DNA of 64,000 nucleotides, from the NCBI GenBank assembly GCA_023459215.1, contig JAEWVF010000074.1:1-64000 (forward strand). Direction: 5' to 3'. The position numbers and the translations under genes are program-made. The notes under the pieces are model-generated. The model was not told the DNA's origin. It saw nothing but the letters and a program-made list of their open reading frames with translations, and made no database searches. Below, piece after piece: positions 49,309 to 56,759 of the stretch. The first letter of the stretch is position 1. Each line of letters opens with the position of its first letter. This stretch comes from Chloroflexota bacterium (GTDB taxonomy: Bacteria; Chloroflexota; Anaerolineae; Anaerolineales; Villigracilaceae).

Positions 49309-52300
49309 TTAACTTTCACGGATCGGCAAAGTGATGGTAAAGGCACTGCCTTTGTCCACTTCGCTCTCCAGTAAGATGTGACCGCCCATCAATTCTACCA
49401 ATTGCTTGGTAATCGACAAGCCCAGCCCGGTGCCGCGATTATAGTGGGTAATGGCGTTATCCACCTGGCGGAACGGTTCAAAGATATAGGATTGCGCTTC
49501 CTTGGGGATACCGGCCCCGGTATCTGAAACACGCATCGCCCAATGATTGCGATCCGGGCGGAATAAATCGATGCGCACCGACCCTTCGGTGGTAAATTTG
49601 ATAGCGTTGCCGGTTAAGTTTATCAGAATTTGCTGCAATCGTTTGGAATCGCCCATCAGGCTCTCCGGCATATCCGGCGCAACCGAGGCAACCAACTCGA
49701 GTCCCTTCTTTTGCGCCAGAATCAGCATCGTGGCGGTCACACGCTCGGCCAGTTCAATCGGGGAGAAGGGCAGGATGCGCAATTTGACCGAACGCGCCTC
49801 GATCTGGGCCTGATCAAGCAGTTCACCGATCATGGCATTCAGGTAATTGGCGCTGTCGACGATGTTGTCTGCGGCGTCTTTTTGTTCCGCGTTCAACGGA
49901 CCAAAAAGGTTGTTCTGCAACAATTCGGCATAACCGATGACCGCGCCCAGGGGGGTTCGCAGCTCGTGGCTGATCTTGGCCAGCATCTGGCTTTTGAAGC
50001 GGCTGGCTTCCAGGGCCTGGTCGCGGGCCAGGGCCAGGGATTCCTGGGCTTGTTTCAGGCTGGTGATGTCGCGCGCCACGGCCTGGAACCCGACCACCTT
50101 GTCGGCTTCCTTGATGATTTGGACATTTTGCCCGATCCAAATTTCACGGCCATCCTGGGTGAACGATTCAAACTCAAAATAAGTATTTTGCTCCCCGCGC
50201 AAGAATTGGCGCAGGTAAAACCGTTTGAGTTTGGCTCGCCAATCGGGTTTGGCAAACTCCAGGTAGCTGCGACCGAGCATCTCGGCCTCGCTTTTGAAAC
50301 CCATCATCCTCAGGACGGTCGGGTTAACATAGGTGATAAAGCCATCGTTATTCGTCCGATAGATCACATCGCTGGCATTCTCGACAATCTGTCTGAAGCG
50401 CGCTTCGCTCTCTTGCAGCAAGATTTCATTGCGATTGCGCTCGATCAGGTGGCCGAATGTGCTGCCCAGAAGCGAAACCAGTTCCAATTCATAGGCGCGC
50501 GGCGGGTGCCCGGACAAAAGATTATCGCAAATGAGATAGCCAATCGCTTTTTGGCCGTTCCACAGGGTCGAGGCCACCTTCCAGCCGGTGCCAACCACTC
50601 CGCTGTTATCGTAAAGCGGAGCATCCTCCCACAGCTTGGTGTGGTTGGGCGAATTTACAATCTCGAGTGTCCAGTGATCCGGGGTGATTCCCTCGCTGAA
50701 ATAACGTTCATCGCGCACCTGGCCATCCGGGTTAACCCCATAAGTGCCGACAATCGCATTGAGCGACTCGTCCAAAATGAAGAGGCCGACCCGATCCAGG
50801 CCCAAACGGCGCTGGGTAAATTCAATCATCCGAATATACAGTTGGTCGCTTTCCCGCACCTGGCTGAGTTCCATGTGGATTTGTTGCAGCGACTTCATAT
50901 CTTCGACGAAACGCAGGTTGCGCTCTTCGGCCTGTTTGCGTTGTTCGATCTCGCGGATGGCGGATTCGTACAGTTGGGTATTATCCAGCACCAACGAAAC
51001 CATTTGCGCAAACAGAGTCGCCGTTTCAATTTGGGATGGGGTAAAGGGATAATTCTCCTTTGTGCGGCCCAGCGCCAAAACGCCGACCACTTCCCCGCCG
51101 GCAATGATGGGAAAATCTGCGGTGGCGTGCAGGTAACCGCCACCCGTTACGGTGTAGGGGATTCCTCGGGCAGAGTAATCATCCACAATCACTGGCGCAG
51201 CGGTTTCAATCGCCTGGGCTGTGTATTTCATCCGTTCAGGCACAACCGGCTTGCCCAGTGAATGAGCCTGGGCGGGGGTTGTCGCCCGGAAAATGAAAGC
51301 GCCGCCTTCCTCATCGTCACGCAAGGCAATCAGGCCCAGGGAAACATCCATTAATGCGCAAGCCCGTTCGACAACCACGTTTAGTAAATCGTCCAGGTTG
51401 CGCCGGTTGAGCAGTTCCAGGGTGATATTTTGCAGGGCCGCCAGGTATTCGTTCTGTCGCTCAAGCTGCTCACGCAGTTCTTTTTGAGCGGTGATATCTT
51501 CCTTGACCGCCACATAATTGATCACGGACCCCTCCTGGCTATGGACTGGCGCAATGGTGGCAGCCTCCCAAAACAGGCCGCCATCTTTGCGCTTGTTATG
51601 CAGTTCGCCGCGCCAGACATTACCTTCCTTCAACGTGTTCCACATCTGGGCATAGAATTCCCCCGATTGCGTGCCCGACTTGAGAATGCGCGGGTTCTGG
51701 CCCAGCGCTTCCTCCAGGCTGTAGCCCGTTATCTGCTCAAAACGCGGATTTACATACTCAATTTCGTTTTTGGTGTTGGTGATGATGATGGAGTTACCGC
51801 TCTGCTCGATGACACGGAAGTACTTGCGCAGTTCGTCGCTCTGTTTTAAAGCCAGGTCGCGCGCCTCGGCCAAATCAACGGTGCGCTTGACCACGCGCTG
51901 CTCGAGCAGGTCGCGCTCCTGCTGCACCAGGTTCAGCGCCTGGATTTCCTTTTGCCAGGCCTGATTCAGATTGGCGACGAACATATTGACCACCGTCATC
52001 ATGGTCAGCGAACTAAATAAGTAAACAACGATGCTGGTCACCGCCGCGGAGGTGTTCACAGGCAGAACCATCCCGATTGTTTTCATGGTCTCGGTTGGCG
52101 TGAACACCCCGGATAATACCGCCCAGGCAAAAATGGTCAGCGTGGCCAGCGCCAGGGCCAGCATCCACCAGCCGCCGCGCAAATCGAGCAGCATATGGGC
52201 CAGGATAATCAAGGCCATAAAATACAGGAAAACATCGGAGGCAAAACCATATTTCAGCAACTCGGCCAGGGCCATCACATAAACCAGGGTCAGGAAAACC

Positions 52301-53706
52301 CCGACCCGAACGTGAAACGGCGTTGTCCTGGACAAGGCCAGGAAGTAAGAGGTTGCCAGGAAAGCCAAAATTGCGATGGTATAGCCAAGATTGTTCTTGA
52401 TATCCAGATCGGAAAGAATAATCAGCGCGACAATCGAGCCAAATACCATAATGTAACGCGCGCTAATCGTAACCGCCCGCTCAACCGTTTGCGCCCAGGC
52501 AGGGTTGACTTCTTTCGAAACAACCATTTTCTGCAAAACAGGCGGGTTCAAAAATTGCGCCAGGCTTTTCAGGAAGGAAGGCTTCCCTTCCGCTTGCGCC
52601 GGAGCAGGCAGTGGCTGGGATGGTTTCTCTAACGGACGGGTGATCGGCTCGTGCATAGCCGAGCGCGGCGACGGCTGCGGGATTTCGGCCTGCTCCAGGT
52701 CGCGGATGGTCACCAGGCGGCCAATCACGGCCTCATTGCGGTCGACCAGCGCCGAAACACGGATTTCAAACCGATGCGCAGACACCCCCTCGCCAACAGT
52801 AATCACCTCAGCCGAATCTTTTGCCTCGCGAAATTTTTCAACGAGATGCGCCCAGGGCGCCAGCACTTCAGCCACCGGCTGGCCCAGCAAACTGCTGACC
52901 GGCAAGCCGATCATACGTGCGCCGGCCGGGTTAATATCGGCCACCTTGCCGCTCGCATCCAGCACGATCATGCCATCGCGCAAGCCTTCGATGACCAGGT
53001 CACGCGCAACCGGGGCGACATCCACCAAGCGATAACCCAAAATCGCCCACAACAGGGCCAATACCGTCAATGTAAAAGCAAACGGGGTCGGGTCGGGGTT
53101 TACCCCCATAAAATACAGGATATTCCCCAGCCAGGGCACCAACAATGCCAGGATCAGCGCCACTGCCTGGCTGCGATACAGACCCTGCGCCTTTCGCAGC
53201 CAGCGCGCAATGATGACGGTTCCGCCCAGCAGCAGCAGGTAGGAATAAACAAAATGGATCCAGAACCAAACGCCGCGCGAATCGACCTTGACCGCCGAAA
53301 AATATTCCTCGCGCAAAATCGAAACATCGCCCCAGATCAGGCCGTGCCATTCCATCGACAAAGCCAAAACAATCGTGGTAAACGGGATCGCAGACATGGA
53401 AAGCATCCAGGTGTGCGACAAACGCTTGCCCGGGTTGGCGTGGTTGTAGGCAAAAATAAACCAGAAAAGCGGCACCGAAGCGATACCGATATATTGGAGC
53501 TTGCCCCAAAAATACTTGGCTTGCAACTCGACCGCCGCCAGTTCGAAGGCGTAGCCGATGCACCACAGGGCAATCACACTCGCCAGGATGGTTAAAGCAA
53601 CGGCGCTCTGCCGCGAGCGCCGCGACCAGGCATAAATGGCAACGACCACCGAGATCAGGGCGCACAACGCCAGCGGTATCAGGAAAATTGAAAACTCAAG
53701 CTGCAT
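49309..53706 (-). CDS. Very large multi-sensor histidine kinase (7TM, PAS, GAF)
   Basis: A 1,465-residue membrane kinase. In order: an N-terminal seven-helix 7TM sensor (about 1-230), PAS (about 235-345), a linker of about 60, a second block of five to six helices (about 405-575), a coiled-coil, PAS (640-760, NSIIITNTKNEIEYVNPRF), two GAF domains (about 770-1100), PAS (about 1110-1225), then HisKA with His in SHELRTPLG near 1,235 and the ATPase domain (NLTGNAIKF, SDTGAGIP, GTGLGLSI). It has no receiver of its own. Two membrane blocks in one kinase are unusual. The start is the ATG at 53706; a TTG five codons upstream is the alternative. Confidence 0.9.
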   Translation of the reverse strand: MQLEFSIFLIPLALCALISVVVAIYAWSRRSRQSAVALTILASVIALWCIGYAFELAAVELQAKYFWGKLQYIGIASVPLFWFIFAYNHANPGKRLSHTWMLSMSAIPFTTIVLALSMEWHGLIWGDVSILREEYFSAVKVDSRGVWFWIHFVYSYLLLLGGTVIIARWLRKAQGLYRSQAVALILALLVPWLGNILYFMGVNPDPTPFAFTLTVLALLWAILGYRLVDVAPVARDLVIEGLRDGMIVLDASGKVADINPAGARMIGLPVSSLLGQPVAEVLAPWAHLVEKFREAKDSAEVITVGEGVSAHRFEIRVSALVDRNEAVIGRLVTIRDLEQAEIPQPSPRSAMHEPITRPLEKPSQPLPAPAQAEGKPSFLKSLAQFLNPPVLQKMVVSKEVNPAWAQTVERAVTISARYIMVFGSIVALIILSDLDIKNNLGYTIAILAFLATSYFLALSRTTPFHVRVGVFLTLVYVMALAELLKYGFASDVFLYFMALIILAHMLLDLRGGWWMLALALATLTIFAWAVLSGVFTPTETMKTIGMVLPVNTSAAVTSIVVYLFSSLTMMTVVNMFVANLNQAWQKEIQALNLVQQERDLLEQRVVKRTVDLAEARDLALKQSDELRKYFRVIEQSGNSIIITNTKNEIEYVNPRFEQITGYSLEEALGQNPRILKSGTQSGEFYAQMWNTLKEGNVWRGELHNKRKDGGLFWEAATIAPVHSQEGSVINYVAVKEDITAQKELREQLERQNEYLAALQNITLELLNRRNLDDLLNVVVERACALMDVSLGLIALRDDEEGGAFIFRATTPAQAHSLGKPVVPERMKYTAQAIETAAPVIVDDYSARGIPYTVTGGGYLHATADFPIIAGGEVVGVLALGRTKENYPFTPSQIETATLFAQMVSLVLDNTQLYESAIREIEQRKQAEERNLRFVEDMKSLQQIHMELSQVRESDQLYIRMIEFTQRRLGLDRVGLFILDESLNAIVGTYGVNPDGQVRDERYFSEGITPDHWTLEIVNSPNHTKLWEDAPLYDNSGVVGTGWKVASTLWNGQKAIGYLICDNLLSGHPPRAYELELVSLLGSTFGHLIERNRNEILLQESEARFRQIVENASDVIYRTNNDGFITYVNPTVLRMMGFKSEAEMLGRSYLEFAKPDWRAKLKRFYLRQFLRGEQNTYFEFESFTQDGREIWIGQNVQIIKEADKVVGFQAVARDITSLKQAQESLALARDQALEASRFKSQMLAKISHELRTPLGAVIGYAELLQNNLFGPLNAEQKDAADNIVDSANYLNAMIGELLDQAQIEARSVKLRILPFSPIELAERVTATMLILAQKKGLELVASVAPDMPESLMGDSKRLQQILINLTGNAIKFTTEGSVRIDLFRPDRNHWAMRVSDTGAGIPKEAQSYIFEPFRQVDNAITHYNRGTGLGLSITKQLVELMGGHILLESEVDKGSAFTITLPIRES

Positions 53707-53894
53707 GATCCATAGCCTCAAACCAAATCTTTCTTAAGCTGCGAGAAACGGCTGCGACCGGGAGAAAATCGCCCCAAGCCTGTCAATGGTTTCCGGTAAA
53801 ACGGGGCCGGCGAAAGCCTGGGCGCAGTCATCAACCTGCAGCCCCAAATGCTTTCGCCCAAAACGCTGAAATTTCGAACTGCGCCATAAGCCCC

Positions 53895-55532
53895 CTATTG
53901 AATATCGACAATTTCCCCGCCGCTCTGCAAGGCCGCTGCCACCATGCTATCCGGCTTGACATTGGCCGGCAGGGCATTCTTGCCGCCCGCCACCAACGGC
54001 TGAACCGTCAGGGGCACGCCGAGCGTCTGTGAAATCACCTGTTCGGTCAACTGGGTGTGCTCCGGGCGATTAAATTTATCGAGCAAAATCTCGCTGGTAA
54101 AACCCAGCACAACCGCATTTCCCGTTACCTCGATCAGCTTGGCCGAATTGAGCAAGGCCGCCAGGTTGGGATTCTGGGATTTAATCGCCGCTGAAATCTG
54201 TTTCCAGGCTGCGGCAATTTTCTGTAACGGGACGACTGCCGGGGCGGACTCAGCCCCAGACCCGGATTCCGCTATTGGAGCCGGATCCGGGCTGGCGGGT
54301 GGAACGCTCCGCGCGGCCGGCGCTGGCGGCGGGGCAACCCGCCGAGGCGCGGCGGCAGGCTGGGGCGCGGGAGTAGCCCCCTCCATCTCCCCAATTTTGC
54401 TGGACTTCGCTAAATTGGATGGAGAAGAGGGGGGTAGGGCGGATGCCAGGGGAGTCGGTGTTTCGAGCATTTCGGCAAAAGCCAGTTCGAGGCCGAGCGA
54501 GGGCTGCCAGCCGCCGCGCGTATCGGTGGCTGCCGCATTAAAGGCGCGCATCATGCGCAGGACTTCGCCGGTCGCCAGGGCGCGGGCGTGTTCGGTCATC
54601 TGTTTGCGGGCATCGGCGGTGGCTTCGACCTGGTCGCCGTTGCCAAGCTGGATGAGCATCAGCCCGCGCAGATACTCGACCACCTGGCGCGCCAGGGCGC
54701 GGGCGTCCGCGCCGCCGTCCAGCGCGCGATGGATTTCTTCAAGTCCGTGTGCGGGTTCTTTTTCGATCACAGCCTGCACCATGCCGATGACCGACTGGCT
54801 GGCGGCGGTGCCGAGCACCGTCTGGGCCAGTTCGAGGCTGATGTGGTCGCCGGTCGAGGCAAGCTGGTCGAGCAGCGAGATCGCATCGCGCATCCCGCCC
54901 GCCGACTGGCGCGCAATCATCGTCAGCGCATCGGGGTCAGCCTTGAGTTTTTCTTCCTTGCAAATCAGTTCGAGGCGGCGGGTGATTTCGCTGAGCGGGA
55001 AGCGGCGGAACTCATGCCGCTGGCAGCGCGAAAGCACCGTAGCCGGGATTTTGTGAATCTCAGTGGTAGCCAGGATGAAGATGGCATGCGGCGGCGGTTC
55101 TTCGAGGGTCTTGAGCAGGGCGTTGAAAGCCGCCGTCGAGAGCATGTGGACTTCATCGATGATATAGACTTTGTATGTGCCCTGCGAGGGCGCGAAATTG
55201 ATTTTGTCGCGCAAATCGCGCACATCCTCGACCGAGGTGTTGGAGGCGGCGTCGATTTCGATCAAATCCATAAAGCGGTTTTCGTTGACCGCCAGGCAGT
55301 GGGCGCATTCGTTGCAGGGACGTTTGGCTTTGTCTTCATTCAGACAATTAACCGCCTTGGCCAGCAAGCGCGCGGCGGTGGTTTTGCCGGTTCCGCGCGG
55401 GCCGCTGAACAGGTAGGCATGCGCCACGCGTTCGCCGGTCACGGCGTTTTTCAGGGTTTGAATAACGTGTTCCTGTGAGACAACTTCGTCCCAGGCGAGG
55501 GGTCGCCATTTGCGGTACAGGGCTTGGGTCAT
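53895..55532 (-). CDS. dnaX: DNA polymerase III subunit gamma/tau
   Basis: A 545-residue clamp-loader ATPase. Walker A GPRGTGKTT is at about 44-52, the zinc-binding Cys are C63, C73, C76 and C79, Walker B is VYIIDEVHML, and sensor 1 lies in FILATTEIHKIP, with the arginine-finger segment SRCQRHEF. Domain III ends near 365; a Pro-Ala-rich linker follows and contains a palindromic in-frame insert (SPSNLAKSSKIGEMEG). The C-terminal tau-like part is short. It heads the conserved dnaX-ybaB-recR set, here split by a kinase and two receivers. About 190 bases without a gene separate it from the kinase. Confidence 0.95.
   Translation of the reverse strand: MTQALYRKWRPLAWDEVVSQEHVIQTLKNAVTGERVAHAYLFSGPRGTGKTTAARLLAKAVNCLNEDKAKRPCNECAHCLAVNENRFMDLIEIDAASNTSVEDVRDLRDKINFAPSQGTYKVYIIDEVHMLSTAAFNALLKTLEEPPPHAIFILATTEIHKIPATVLSRCQRHEFRRFPLSEITRRLELICKEEKLKADPDALTMIARQSAGGMRDAISLLDQLASTGDHISLELAQTVLGTAASQSVIGMVQAVIEKEPAHGLEEIHRALDGGADARALARQVVEYLRGLMLIQLGNGDQVEATADARKQMTEHARALATGEVLRMMRAFNAAATDTRGGWQPSLGLELAFAEMLETPTPLASALPPSSPSNLAKSSKIGEMEGATPAPQPAAAPRRVAPPPAPAARSVPPASPDPAPIAESGSGAESAPAVVPLQKIAAAWKQISAAIKSQNPNLAALLNSAKLIEVTGNAVVLGFTSEILLDKFNRPEHTQLTEQVISQTLGVPLTVQPLVAGGKNALPANVKPDSMVAAALQSGGEIVDIQ
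54377..54433. repeat. In-frame palindromic element inside dnaX
   Basis: CTCCATCTCCCCAATTTT, a centre with GGACTTCG, and AAATTGGATGGAGAAGAGG form an imperfect palindrome in the linker of dnaX. It keeps the frame and resembles the elp3 element (ATTTT, GGAnTTCG, AAAT then GGAG). Confidence 0.58.
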
Positions 55533-55547
55533 GAGTGGTTATCCAGT

Positions 55548-55600
55548 ATTCAGTGGTCAGCGTCCAGTGGCCAGTATCAGTATTTTCTGCGCTTGGTTCG
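55548..55600. repeat. Degenerate CAGTATTCAGTGGTCAG short repeat
   Basis: Four to five imperfect copies of a CAGT(A/G) unit (CCAGTATTCAGTGGTCAG, CCAGTGGCCAGTATCAG) lie between dnaX and the lamin-tail gene. This simple repeat type is common between genes in Chloroflexota and Cyanobacteria. Confidence 0.5.
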
Positions 55601-55646
55601 CTGAATACCTGATTGCTGGCAACTGAATACGAGTTTTGGTCACGGG

Positions 55647-56096
55647 CTATGGCACTTGATAAATCGAACGCGCATTTCCGTCCGGGTCGAGCAGGCTGGC
55701 GGATTCGCCCGAAGACCAGACCGAGGAGGCCAATCCCCAGTACAAGTCGATGACGCTGTCTTTGCCGGGAGCGGTACGCAGTTGGATGGCCGCATTGGCC
55801 GGCAGGTTGAGCGCGCCAAAGGTATAGGTGTTCCCGTCCGCGTCGCGAATCTGCCAATTTTCCAGGCTGGCGGCGGATTGTCCGGTATTGCGCACCAGGA
55901 TCATCTCATTGTCGGGCAGTCCAGCCCCGACAACAGCCGCAATCTCAAAACTGGAATCGGTCGCCGGGATGACCGGCTGGGGCAGGGCAGCCGGGCGATA
56001 ACGGGTTTCATAGATGAATAAAATGGAAAGCGTAACGCAGGCAGAGATAAGCACATTCAACAAAAGATAACCCAAAAGCCTGCGCCGGGAGGACAT
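55647..56096 (-). CDS. Membrane-anchored lamin-tail-domain (LTD) protein
   Basis: A 149-residue protein with one N-terminal membrane helix (about 9-30) and an outer LTD domain (EMILVRNTGQSAASLENWQIRDADGNTYTFG, here NTGQSAASLENWQIRD; GALNLPANAAIQLRT; SSVWSSGESASLLDPDG). Bacterial LTD domains are adhesion or surface-anchoring modules. The ATG lies exactly six bases after TATGAT with TGC upstream, predicting a leaderless transcript. It is divergent from the FHA gene. Confidence 0.85.
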   Translation of the reverse strand: MSSRRRLLGYLLLNVLISACVTLSILFIYETRYRPAALPQPVIPATDSSFEIAAVVGAGLPDNEMILVRNTGQSAASLENWQIRDADGNTYTFGALNLPANAAIQLRTAPGKDSVIDLYWGLASSVWSSGESASLLDPDGNARSIYQVP

Positions 56097-56102
56097 GGTT
56101 AA

Positions 56103-56111
56103 ATCATAGCA
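56103..56111 (-). promoter_or_regulatory. Extended -10 of the LTD gene (leaderless start)
   Basis: On the minus strand TGC-TATGAT is followed by TTAACC and the ATG at 56096. No Shine-Dalgarno sequence fits. Confidence 0.55.
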
Positions 56112-56161
56112 CATGGAGGTAAAATAGAAAATAGAAAAACCATACTTGCCATGAACATGAT

Positions 56162-56190
56162 TTGTACAAATCCCGGTTTAGATGTATTAT
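56162..56190 (+). promoter_or_regulatory. Promoter of the FHA - FecR - kinase operon
   Basis: TTGTAC (56162-56167) and TATTAT (56185-56190) are spaced by 17 bases. Transcription would begin near 56197, so the longer in-frame start at 56162 is excluded. Confidence 0.72.
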
Positions 56191-56236
56191 TTGTAAGAAA
56201 GTTAAATATGTACCCAGAAGGGATAAGGAATCAAGA

Positions 56237-56752
56237 ATGAGCAAATCCGAAATCTTTTGCCCGGTTTGTAAACTTAAAAATGAAGCAACGGCAACGGTCT
56301 GCGCTCATTGCCAAAGTCCACTGACAGCCGAACAGCCCGGCCATCGCACCACCCAGCGCATGGAAGGCGCCACGCATCTCTTTGATACCCATGAGTTGGA
56401 AATCAAGACCGGTATTCCTGGCGAGGGAATGGCGATCCTGTCGCAGGAAAGCGGCCAGGAAATTGCCCTGGTCACCGAAGATAAATTTATCCTGGGCCGC
56501 AAAGTCGAAAATGTTGAGGAAACGATTGTCGATCTTTCGGCCTACGGCGCTTATGGCTTGGGCGTTTCACGCTTGCATGTATTGGTACGCAAGACCGAAA
56601 AGGGTTACGAAATTTGTGACATGGACAGCACCAACGGTACCTGGCTAAATGATGAAGAGCTTGCGCCCAATAAGTTCTATCCAATCGCCAGCGGAGCGCA
56701 TATCCGTATGGGGAAAATGCACATTATCGCTGTGTTTGCCAATCCAAAATAA
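56237..56752 (+). CDS. Zinc-ribbon / FHA-domain protein
   Basis: A 171-residue cytoplasmic protein. An N-terminal zinc ribbon has C8, C11, C22 and C25. A forkhead-associated domain (about 85-165) follows, with FILGRKVE, GVSRLHVLVRK and DSTNGTWLND, which bind phosphothreonine. AAGGA lies about eight bases before the ATG. It is the first of three genes; the third is a Ser/Thr kinase whose phosphorylated products it may read. Confidence 0.9.
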   Translation: MSKSEIFCPVCKLKNEATATVCAHCQSPLTAEQPGHRTTQRMEGATHLFDTHELEIKTGIPGEGMAILSQESGQEIALVTEDKFILGRKVENVEETIVDLSAYGAYGLGVSRLHVLVRKTEKGYEICDMDSTNGTWLNDEELAPNKFYPIASGAHIRMGKMHIIAVFANPK

Positions 56753-56759
56753 AAAAATC

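Noticed and set aside
49630..51261. Plus-strand open frame of 543 codons
   Set aside because: It lies antisense to GAF, PAS and HisKA domains of the histidine kinase and shows no domain of its own.
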